Origin: SAR324 cluster bacterium
GTDB taxonomy: Bacteria; SAR324; NAC60-12
DNA length: 5,056 nucleotides
Assembly (NCBI GenBank): GCA_022448705.1
Contig: JAKUUF010000109.1
Location: forward strand, 1 to 5,056
Direction of reading: 5' to 3'
In this document: piece after piece, positions 1 to 5,056 of the stretch
How the letters are laid out: every line of letters starts with the position of its first letter
How positions within the stretch are numbered: the stretch's first letter is position 1
Position numbers and translations under genes: made by a program
Notes under the pieces: model-generated
What the model was told of the DNA's origin: nothing
The model's database searches: none
Seen by the model: the letters and a program-made list of their open reading frames with translations, nothing else

Positions 1-398
1 AAGAAAGTGAGCTTGGAGATGATGCAAATATTGGTGTTGAAGAAAAAGGCGTAGTTGTATCCTTCAAAGCAAACGCATATTATAAACCAAATTCTGCCTC
101 CCTGAGTCAAAAGGACAATACTGAATTGAAACGTTTCTCCAACCTAGTTTTTCTGCTACCAAATAATATACAAATTGAAGGTCATACAGAAAAAAAACCC
201 CCAAAGAACTGGGCCTCAGCCTGGGAACTGGGCGGCGCTCGTTCTTCGAGGGTTGCCCGTTTGTTCATTGTAAACGGCCTTGACCCCACAAAAATCAGTG
301 TAAAGAGTTTTGGCTCAACTCGTCCCCGATTCCTTGAAACCTCACCAACTCAAAGAAGTCTTAACAACCGGGTGGAAGTTATTGTGCTGCCTGAATAA
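1..398 (+). CDS. MotB-like protein, OmpA-type peptidoglycan-binding domain (5' partial)
   Basis: The reading frame is open from the left edge (first full codon at base 3) and gives 131 residues before a TAA stop; the start lies outside the window. An internal TTG at 126 falls inside the conserved domain and is not a real start. Residues about 17-131 form an OmpA/MotB C-terminal domain: a beta strand (GVVVSFKANAYY), the segment LLPNNIQIEGHTE with the family's 'LPN-I-x-EGHT' signature, WELGGARSSRVARLF matching the MotB 'WELS-x-x-RA' helix, then SFGSTRP and the terminal NNRVEVIVLPE. The family binds peptidoglycan in the periplasm; in MotB this anchors the flagellar stator. The usual Asp of 'GHTD' is Glu here (residue 63 of the visible part). 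The N-terminal membrane segment with the stator Asp is not visible, so a true MotB cannot be told from another envelope OmpA-domain protein. It converges on argA with a 10-base gap. Confidence 0.82.
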   Translation, partial: ESELGDDANIGVEEKGVVVSFKANAYYKPNSASLSQKDNTELKRFSNLVFLLPNNIQIEGHTEKKPPKNWASAWELGGARSSRVARLFIVNGLDPTKISVKSFGSTRPRFLETSPTQRSLNNRVEVIVLPE

Positions 399-408
399 CT
401 GTTCCTGA

Positions 409-1713
409 TCAGTCCAGTCTGCGTCCGTACACGATTGATTCCTGAAATTCGTAATTTTTACGTTTTTCTTCAGGAAGTTCTTCCGGACTTATTTGTTCGA
501 ATCCGCATTGTGTAAAAATATGCGAGACTGCCGTACTCAAAGCAAAAACCAGTCTAAAGTACTCGGATCGCATCTCCTTAACACCTTCCCTGACCATCTC
601 ACTACCAATGCCCTGATTCCTGTACGATTTGTCTACTGCCAAACTGGCAATTTCTGCTGCTGAGCCATCAGCATATTGAATAATTTCGCAGCAGCCAACC
701 ACGTCCTCATCCACACAATACACCATGTAGTTGTCAATTTGACGCTCAATGTATTCAGGCGTACGTGAGACTATTGCAGAATGCTGTGCAGGACTGCTGA
801 GGATTTCCATGATTGACTGTAAATCATTTAACCTTGCAGGACGTATTCGTTTGTATGAACTGTTAGTTATCATAACTCCCGCTCCTTTTGGAGTAAGCAG
901 CTCTGCAAGCAATGCTCCCTCAATACTTCCGTCCAGCAAATGGCAGCGTTCAACTCCCCGTACACAGGCTTCAGTCAAGGCAGTTAATTGTATTTTCTGC
1001 GCTGATGGCAAATCAGGCTCCTTTTCCAACCACTTAGAAATACTGTCTGTGGTTATTTCAGAAGAATCAGTATTGTCAAAATTCGGTAATGGAAAAGTAT
1101 CAAGCACAATCAACTTTTTTGCACGCAGCCTCGTTGCCACTTCAAAGGCTACCTGAATTGGGTCCAGAATCCATAGGCGCCCCTTTTCTCCAAGTGAAAA
1201 AGGTGGTATAATTGCAAGCTTCGAGTCAGAAGCAGCCTGTCTCAGAGTTTCAAGGTCAATACCGCAAACACTTCCGGTAAAGTGGGAATCATAATTGTCT
1301 GAAAAGTTTTTTTTCTCAGCTAATAAGAAATGTCCGGTAAAAGCTTGCAGTTGGCGAGCACAGCTCCTGAGCCTTGACAGCAGCTTCCAGTTGGCAGAAG
1401 AGACTGCCTGTTCAATAAGCGGTATATTTTTTTCTTCAGCAACAAAAATTCCATCTTCTGTATGATAATCAAGTCCTTGACTGGCATAGAGATTCCGTAT
1501 CTGCAATTCTGCACCATGGACTAATACTATCCTGATGCCAACTTGTTGAAGGAGTGCTAAATCTTCTATTACCCTTGAATTTTGAACCTCAATTAATTCC
1601 CCACTAAGGTAGATTACAAATGTTTGCTGATCAAATTCTTCCAGGTACGGAAGAGCTGCACGCAGATTGTGGATAAAACCGGATAATTCCGGGTCAAGTG
1701 AATGCTTGGACAT
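409..1713 (-). CDS. argA: N-acetylglutamate synthase (amino-acid N-acetyltransferase), ArgA type
   Basis: This enzyme transfers acetyl from acetyl-CoA to glutamate, the first step of arginine synthesis, in the cytoplasm. The 434 residues are close to the 443 of E. coli ArgA. An N-terminal amino-acid-kinase-like domain spans about residues 15-280 (FVIYLSGELIE near 32-42, RIVLVHGAELQI near 61-72, VATRLRAKKLIVLD near 192-205). In this family that domain has lost kinase activity and binds arginine for feedback inhibition. A linker near 252-282 (VERCHLLDGSIEGALLAELL) matches ArgA. A GNAT domain spans about 288-432, with the acetyl-CoA loop RNQGIG at 365-370 after LAVDKSY, and the late motif QCGFEQISPEELPEEKRK. 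The ATG at 1711-1713 is chosen because the distance from the N-terminus to the first strand matches E. coli ArgA almost exactly. No Shine-Dalgarno sequence precedes it. The start overlaps that of the divergent glycosyltransferase. Only the ArgA-specific arrangement separates it from a plain acetylglutamate kinase, and the GNAT domain settles that. Confidence 0.94.
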   Translation of the reverse strand: MSKHSLDPELSGFIHNLRAALPYLEEFDQQTFVIYLSGELIEVQNSRVIEDLALLQQVGIRIVLVHGAELQIRNLYASQGLDYHTEDGIFVAEEKNIPLIEQAVSSANWKLLSRLRSCARQLQAFTGHFLLAEKKNFSDNYDSHFTGSVCGIDLETLRQAASDSKLAIIPPFSLGEKGRLWILDPIQVAFEVATRLRAKKLIVLDTFPLPNFDNTDSSEITTDSISKWLEKEPDLPSAQKIQLTALTEACVRGVERCHLLDGSIEGALLAELLTPKGAGVMITNSSYKRIRPARLNDLQSIMEILSSPAQHSAIVSRTPEYIERQIDNYMVYCVDEDVVGCCEIIQYADGSAAEIASLAVDKSYRNQGIGSEMVREGVKEMRSEYFRLVFALSTAVSHIFTQCGFEQISPEELPEEKRKNYEFQESIVYGRRLD

Positions 1714-2776
1714 GAGTAATTTTGAAAATGTAATTCAAAAGGAGAAAAGCACGGATAACAATGACTCTGTTATTTTATCTATCGTTATTCCAAGCTACAA
1801 CAGCGCAAAGCTGCTTTCAAGATGCATCAGTGCCCTGGAGAATCAATCGGCAAAAAAAGCATATTTTGAGATAACTGTTGCAGATGACGGCTCCACAGAT
1901 GAAACCGTGGAAATGCTGGAAAATTTTAAAGCCAGGACAGAGCTAAAACTGCAATGGACTACTATAAAAAATTCCGGACCGGCAACGGCAAGAAACGCCG
2001 GTGTGGCAATTACCTCCGGACCATGGATTGGGGTTTTTGATGCCGACGTAATTCCAAATCCTGACTGGGTGGAAACCGCACTCGAATTAATCACGAATAA
2101 TCCGAACGCCGGAGCATTTGAGGGACGCACCGAAGTCACCCAGAGAGGGCGAGCAACACCATTTACTCATCAAACTGGGAATACTGAAGGCGGGCGCTAC
2201 CCCACCTGCAATTTAATTGTTCGCAAAAACTTGGCCCATTTTCATCAGGCCTATAAAATCCCTTTCAGGGAAGACACAGATTTGGCATTCAGCATATTGG
2301 AATCAGGATATCCAATCATTTTTGCCTCTGAACTTGCGGTGGAGCACCCGCCTCTTGAGTCAAGTTATTCCCGTCCATTTATCCTGGCACGACGCTATTA
2401 TTATGATGGCCTGCTTGCACGAAGATTCCCTTCACGCTATCACAATGAACTGGACGCGCATAAGATTCTTGGTCTGAAAATTCCCCATTTGAAGAGGAAA
2501 TTATACGCTATCTTTATGCTTTCACAAATAATTTTTCTAACAGGAATTCTTGCTGGGTTTTCAGGAAGTGAAATTATGCTGATTGGGGTTTCATACCTTA
2601 TAATTTTTGCTGCAACGGCAGCAGGAGGACTGCGCTATGCGAATCTGAAGGAACTCTCATTGAAAGACTGGTTAGTATATTTTTTCCAGCTGCAGCTGCT
2701 CCCTTGGGTGATGAGCTATTCACTTTTTCGCGGATGGCTTGATTTCCGCCATGAACCGGAATTCTCTGCTGTCTGA
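1712..2776 (+). CDS. Family 2 glycosyltransferase with C-terminal membrane segments
   Basis: A 354-residue membrane-associated GT-A-fold glycosyltransferase. The N-terminal domain carries the GT2 signatures in order: SIVIPSYNSAKLL at about 23-35, VADDGSTDET at 56-65 (nucleotide-binding Asp pair), GPATARNAG at 89-97, the metal-binding DAD at 110-112 in FDADVIPNPDWV, and the acid motif REDTDLAF at 186-193 with the candidate catalytic base. After about residue 262 there are three hydrophobic stretches, near 264-283, 287-306 and 320-338, likely membrane anchors, so the catalytic domain should sit on the cytoplasmic face. Sugar donor and acceptor cannot be told from the sequence; cell-surface polysaccharide or lipid glycosylation is the usual role. 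The frame runs 15 codons further upstream to a TTG at 1667, but this would lie inside argA; ATG 1712 leaves 22 residues before the first beta strand, which suits the family. No clear ribosome binding site is seen. A GGAG at 1741-1744 has no in-frame ATG, GTG or TTG just after it. Confidence 0.92.
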   Translation: MSNFENVIQKEKSTDNNDSVILSIVIPSYNSAKLLSRCISALENQSAKKAYFEITVADDGSTDETVEMLENFKARTELKLQWTTIKNSGPATARNAGVAITSGPWIGVFDADVIPNPDWVETALELITNNPNAGAFEGRTEVTQRGRATPFTHQTGNTEGGRYPTCNLIVRKNLAHFHQAYKIPFREDTDLAFSILESGYPIIFASELAVEHPPLESSYSRPFILARRYYYDGLLARRFPSRYHNELDAHKILGLKIPHLKRKLYAIFMLSQIIFLTGILAGFSGSEIMLIGVSYLIIFAATAAGGLRYANLKELSLKDWLVYFFQLQLLPWVMSYSLFRGWLDFRHEPEFSAV

Positions 2777-2779
2777 TCA

Positions 2780-2817
2780 TAGTTTTAGTGGATTGAATAT
2801 TTGACAATTTTTAACAA
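2780..2817 (+). repeat. Intergenic repeat copy A, between glycosyltransferase and lepB
   Basis: Four bases after the glycosyltransferase stop lies TAGTTTTAGTGGA (2780-2792), then AATATTT, two bases, CAATTTTT and AACAA. The same blocks in the same order occur at 4801-4844 between map and hflK. The first 13 bases match at 12 positions, and the AATATTT-NN-CAATTTT block matches at every fixed position. Copy B has a few extra bases before its final TTTTTAACAA. The sequence is AT-rich, so part of the likeness could be composition. The function is unknown; a shared transcription element or a duplicated gene border are both possible. Confidence 0.4.
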
Positions 2818-2829
2818 GCAATTCAAAAT
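2801..2829 (+). promoter_or_regulatory. Candidate sigma70-type promoter for lepB
   Basis: A perfect -35 hexamer TTGACA at 2801-2806 is followed after 17 bases by CAAAAT at 2824-2829, which matches four of six bases of the -10 consensus. Transcription would begin near 2836, leaving a leader of about 145 bases before lepB. This is a consensus match only; the -10 is imperfect and the region is AT-rich, where chance matches are common. Confidence 0.4.
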
Positions 2830-2830
2830 G

Positions 2831-2885
2831 AAAAATAAAGTTTTCACTGTTGACTGATCGCAAAAGTTGAACGAAACTTATTTTT
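2831..2885 (+). other. Candidate AT-rich stem-loop in the lepB leader
   Basis: The arm at 2831-2843 (AAAAATAAAGTTT) pairs with 2874-2885 (AAACTTATTTTT) over 12 base pairs with one bulged A, around a loop of about 30 bases. The stem is nearly all A-T pairs and the loop is long, so its stability is doubtful. If formed, it would sit at the start of the transcript from the candidate promoter. It could also act as a weak terminator after the glycosyltransferase, but no separate T-run follows the stem. Confidence 0.2.
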
Positions 2886-2980
2886 AAATTGCTGACAGGT
2901 TAACTGACATGGAATTTTGTTCCTAAGAGAAAATTAAATTGAATGAAAACATTAAACTGCATAATTAGAAGTTTATAACT

Positions 2981-3832
2981 ATGTTTGTGACTTATAAACT
3001 TTCTGAGAAATCACTAAACAAGCTCCAGAAAAAAGGAATCAGCGAAGCTGCATTGAATGATCTCGCTGAAATGGAGAACCTGGTTTTCTCAAGTCAGGAG
3101 ACATTCCTTGGCAGGGTCAGGAAACTTTCTCAGGCAAAAGAAATAATGGAAAAAGAGGATGATCTTCTGAAAGCGGCAAAGGGGTTCATGCGGTTAGACC
3201 TTTTGATTCCTAACAGAACAATAAGAGAGTGGACAGAAGCTTTGATATTCGCGGTTGTAGTGGCAACCATTGTAAGAACGTATTTTTTCGCACCCTTCCA
3301 GATTCCATCAGGCTCGATGCTGCCCACGATACAGATTGGAGATCACATTTTTGCAAGCATGTATACATATGGTTCGCCAATTCCATTTACAGACATCAAG
3401 CTTTTTAAAAAGCCAGTTAAACGTGGAGATATTGTTATTTTTCCCTATCCTCAGGATCCTTCAATTGATTACATAAAACGTACCGTCGGTCTTCCCGGAG
3501 AAACTCTGGAAATTCGCAACGACCAGGTTTTCATTAATGGAGAACGGCTTGACGAACCTTACGCGTATTTTGAACCAAATGAGAGGAAATCTCGTCAGGC
3601 ACAGGGATTAGCTGCGGCACCTTCTAGCCGTTACGGGCCTGTTAAGATTCCACAGGGGAAATTATTTGCCATGGGTGATAATCGTTACAACAGCGCAGAC
3701 AGCAGATTCTGGGGTTTTGTGGATATAGATACTATCACAGGTAAAGGGCAGATAATTTACTGGTCGCATGATCCGAATAAAAGTATTTTCAGCGGATATA
3801 GATTTGGAAGGATATTTGATTTCCTTGAATAA
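2981..3832 (+). CDS. lepB: Signal peptidase I
   Basis: This membrane protease removes signal peptides from exported proteins on the outer face of the cytoplasmic membrane. The 283 residues hold all the family boxes: FQIPSGSMLPTIQIGD at 106-121 with the nucleophile Ser112, KRGDIVIFPYP at 147-157, DYIKRTVGLPGE at 163-174 with the general base Lys166, and MGDNRYNSADSRFWGFV at 231-247. One hydrophobic segment (about 85-103) lies just before the active-site Ser, so the chain should be N-in, C-out. It lacks the two-segment N-terminus of E. coli LepB and instead has about 80 mostly charged, helix-prone residues ahead of the membrane segment. The ATG at 2981 has only a weak AGAAG nine bases upstream. 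A better-placed AGGGG precedes Met70 (ATG 3188), but the upstream frame reads like real protein, so the longer form is preferred. map follows after 36 bases, probably on the same transcript. Confidence 0.96.
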   Translation: MFVTYKLSEKSLNKLQKKGISEAALNDLAEMENLVFSSQETFLGRVRKLSQAKEIMEKEDDLLKAAKGFMRLDLLIPNRTIREWTEALIFAVVVATIVRTYFFAPFQIPSGSMLPTIQIGDHIFASMYTYGSPIPFTDIKLFKKPVKRGDIVIFPYPQDPSIDYIKRTVGLPGETLEIRNDQVFINGERLDEPYAYFEPNERKSRQAQGLAAAPSSRYGPVKIPQGKLFAMGDNRYNSADSRFWGFVDIDTITGKGQIIYWSHDPNKSIFSGYRFGRIFDFLE

Positions 3833-3868
3833 AAACATTTTCCGCAAATAACGTACTTTAGTTTATAA

Positions 3869-4774
3869 ATGAAGACTGCAGCAAACTCTCTTTCACGCAA
3901 TGCACCCTGCTGGTGTGGAAGCGGTAAAAAATTCAAGAAATGCCATCTGGGGAAAGAACAAATCCAGTCTCCTCCTATGCAAGAAAAACCTCAGTTCAGT
4001 GACAAGCTGATTTACATTAAAAATGAAGAGCAAATCGAAGGAATACGAAAAAGCAGCCAATTAACAAAAAAACTGCTGGATATGGTTGAGGATCGTATTG
4101 CTGAAGGTGTGACAACAAATGAGATTGATCAGTGGGTTCACAGTGAAACTTTGGCTAACGGGGCAATTCCAGCTCCACTTAATTACGGTCACGGTAAAGG
4201 CAGACGCAGAATGCCTTTCCCAAAAAGCATCTGTACCTCACCTAACAATGTGATTTGTCATGGAATTCCAAACAATCAGGCTCTGAGTAACGGCGATATT
4301 TTGAATGTGGATATTACATGTATTTTAGACGGATATTTTGGCGATGCCAGCAGAATGTTCATAATTGGAGACGTACCGGAAGAAACAAGAAAACTGGTTG
4401 AAGTTACCCGAGAATGCCTGAACCTCGGAATTGAGCAGGTTTTTCCCTCAAAAAGGCTTGGAGACATTGGCCATGCTATACAAAACCATGCAGAGAAAAA
4501 TGGCTTTTCGGTGGTTAGAGATTTTGCAGGACACGGAGTAGGCCTTGAATTTCATGAAGCACCGCAGGTACTTCATTACGGTCAGCCTGGGAAAGGAGAA
4601 ATGCTGCGTGAGAATATGGTTTTTACAATTGAGCCAATGATTAACATGGGAAGTTATGAATGTAGAATATTGGGTGACGGCTGGACTGCTGTCACAGCAG
4701 ACGGTTCCTTATCTGCTCAATGGGAACACACTCTGCTGGTAACAGATTCCGGAGCGGAAATTCTGACAGCATGA
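3869..4774 (+). CDS. map: Methionine aminopeptidase, type I with N-terminal SEC-C zinc motif
   Basis: This enzyme removes the initiator methionine from nascent proteins. The 301 residues start with a SEC-C motif (about 8-28; Cys14, Cys16, Cys25, His26 in a CxC-x8-CH pattern) expected to bind zinc. The catalytic domain, from about residue 47, keeps all metal ligands of the family: Asp148 (NVDIT), Asp159 (GDASRMF), His222 (GHGVGLEFHE), Glu255 (FTIEPMIN) and Glu286 (SAQWEHTLLVT), plus substrate-contacting His131 (CHGIP) and His229. The layout resembles MAPs of Chlamydia, which also carry SEC-C and the AQWEH variant. Between NYG and PFPKS (about 107-115) there are roughly six extra residues, including three consecutive arginines and a lysine, that I do not recall from chlamydial or E. 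coli MAP. No Shine-Dalgarno sequence precedes the ATG; the bases before it, GTTTATAA, also occur before lepB. It is probably co-transcribed with lepB, 36 bases upstream. Confidence 0.97.
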   Translation: MKTAANSLSRNAPCWCGSGKKFKKCHLGKEQIQSPPMQEKPQFSDKLIYIKNEEQIEGIRKSSQLTKKLLDMVEDRIAEGVTTNEIDQWVHSETLANGAIPAPLNYGHGKGRRRMPFPKSICTSPNNVICHGIPNNQALSNGDILNVDITCILDGYFGDASRMFIIGDVPEETRKLVEVTRECLNLGIEQVFPSKRLGDIGHAIQNHAEKNGFSVVRDFAGHGVGLEFHEAPQVLHYGQPGKGEMLRENMVFTIEPMINMGSYECRILGDGWTAVTADGSLSAQWEHTLLVTDSGAEILTA

Positions 4775-4800
4775 GTGCTTTTCGAAAAGATAATGCATAC

Positions 4801-4844
4801 TAGATTTAGTGGAAAATATTTTTCAATTTTCTGATTTTTAACAA
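4801..4844 (+). repeat. Intergenic repeat copy B, between map and hflK
   Basis: Partner of the element at 2780-2817. It begins TAGATTTAGTGGA (4801-4813), then AATATTT (4815-4821), two bases, CAATTTT (4824-4830), and after a short extra piece TTTTTAACAA (4835-4844). It starts 27 bases after the map stop, against four bases after the stop in copy A. The position equivalent to the perfect -35 of copy A reads TTTTCA here, so the promoter match is not conserved between copies. Confidence 0.4.
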
Positions 4845-4873
4845 TTGTGACCATTATAGCTTGTGTTAAAGGC

Positions 4874-4893
4874 TTGCATAATCTAAAATGCAA
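4874..4893 (+). promoter_or_regulatory. Dyad TTGCAT-N8-ATGCAA upstream of hflK
   Basis: A perfect 6-base inverted repeat, TTGCAT (4874-4879) and ATGCAA (4888-4893), spans 20 bases and ends 33 bases before the hflK start. Its form suits a dimeric regulator's operator or a small hairpin. It overlaps weak promoter-like hexamers: TAAAAT at 4884-4889 lies 17 bases after TTGTGT (4861-4866), and TGTAAT at 4897-4902 lies 17 bases after the dyad's left arm. No regulator can be named, and a 6-base dyad in AT-rich DNA can occur by chance. Confidence 0.25.
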
Positions 4894-4926
4894 TTGTGTA
4901 ATTTAAACAATACTTAACAGATTCAA

Positions 4927-5056
4927 ATGGGTACCTGGAATAAACCACCAAAAAATTCCCCCTGGGATAAGGGATCACCACCTCCAGATATAGACGAGCT
5001 CCTGAGTAATCTTCAGAACAAATTCAAAATAGGTATGCCAAAAAAAGGCGGGCTGG
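4927..5056 (+). CDS. hflK: HflK, FtsH protease modulator (3' partial)
   Basis: Only the first 43 residues are in the window; the frame runs off the right edge. They match the N-terminal region of HflK: Trp-containing MGTWNKPPKNSPWDKG, then the conserved PPPDIDELLSNLQNKFK, equivalent to the 'GPPDLDDIFRKL' segment of E. coli HflK, followed by a Gly/Lys-rich stretch (KKGGL). The family's membrane segment and stomatin/prohibitin (SPFH) domain would follow. HflK pairs with HflC in a large periplasm-facing membrane complex that surrounds and regulates the FtsH protease, so hflC is expected just downstream. No ribosome binding site is visible before the ATG. It lies 152 bases after map, far enough for its own promoter. 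The call rests on a short N-terminal segment, but that segment is characteristic. Confidence 0.85.
   Translation, partial: MGTWNKPPKNSPWDKGSPPPDIDELLSNLQNKFKIGMPKKGGL

Noticed and set aside
399..408. A bidirectional terminator between the convergent MotB-like gene and argA
   Set aside because: The gap is only 10 bases, and I see no stem with a T-run in it or at its edges.
749..1156. A 135-residue open frame on the + strand inside argA
   Set aside because: It lies antisense to the conserved ArgA coding sequence, resembles no family I know, and has no separate start context; it is a shadow of the real gene.
1667..1711. A 15-codon upstream extension of the glycosyltransferase from TTG 1667
   Set aside because: It lies entirely inside argA, adds residues before the normal family start, and the ATG at 1712 fits better.
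2828..2857. A 9-codon frame (MKNKVFTVD) in the lepB leader
   Set aside because: It overlaps the candidate -10, starts upstream of the likely transcription start, and has no ribosome binding site.
4778..4789. Palindrome CTTTTCGAAAAG just after map, considered as a terminator
   Set aside because: The hairpin would have only four base pairs around a tetraloop, and no T-run follows it.
4842..4898. Direct repeat CAATTGTG at 4842-4849 and 4891-4898 as a paired operator
   Set aside because: An 8-base AT-rich match in a 152-base gap is easily due to chance, and the flanks do not match further.

Overview
The window comes from a Gram-negative, probably flagellated bacterium of moderate to low GC content. 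The basis is an E. coli-type two-domain N-acetylglutamate synthase (ArgA), a MotB/OmpA-type peptidoglycan-binding domain, and the start of an HflK. The methionine aminopeptidase carries an N-terminal SEC-C zinc motif like chlamydial MAPs, so the phylum cannot be fixed from these genes. Every gene is of a recognisable family. I see no mobile element, CRISPR array, tRNA or rRNA gene, or defence island, and no stretch longer than about 205 bases lacks a gene.

Layout. Bases 1-398 hold the C-terminal part of a MotB-like protein on the + strand. Ten bases later it meets argA, which runs convergently on the - strand (409-1713). The argA start codon overlaps the start codon of a divergent family 2 glycosyltransferase (1712-2776, +) inside the palindrome CATG. 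A 204-base intergenic region (2777-2980) with a plausible sigma70-type promoter then leads into a + strand run: signal peptidase I (lepB, 2981-3832), SEC-C-type methionine aminopeptidase (map, 3869-4774), a 152-base AT-rich gap, and the first 43 codons of hflK (4927 to the right edge).

How the genes fit together. lepB, map and hflK all act on newly made or membrane proteins: signal-peptide cleavage, N-terminal methionine removal, and control of the FtsH membrane protease. They look like a small protein maturation and quality-control cluster. argA (first step of arginine synthesis), the glycosyltransferase and the MotB-like gene have no obvious functional link to it or to each other.

The points most worth a second look are non-coding or fine detail: a shared 38-44 base element in the two larger intergenic regions, the interlocked CATG start codons, the lack of good Shine-Dalgarno sequences at all five visible starts, a basic insertion beside the MAP active site, and a charged N-terminal extension on LepB. 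I did not find a convincing undescribed system.
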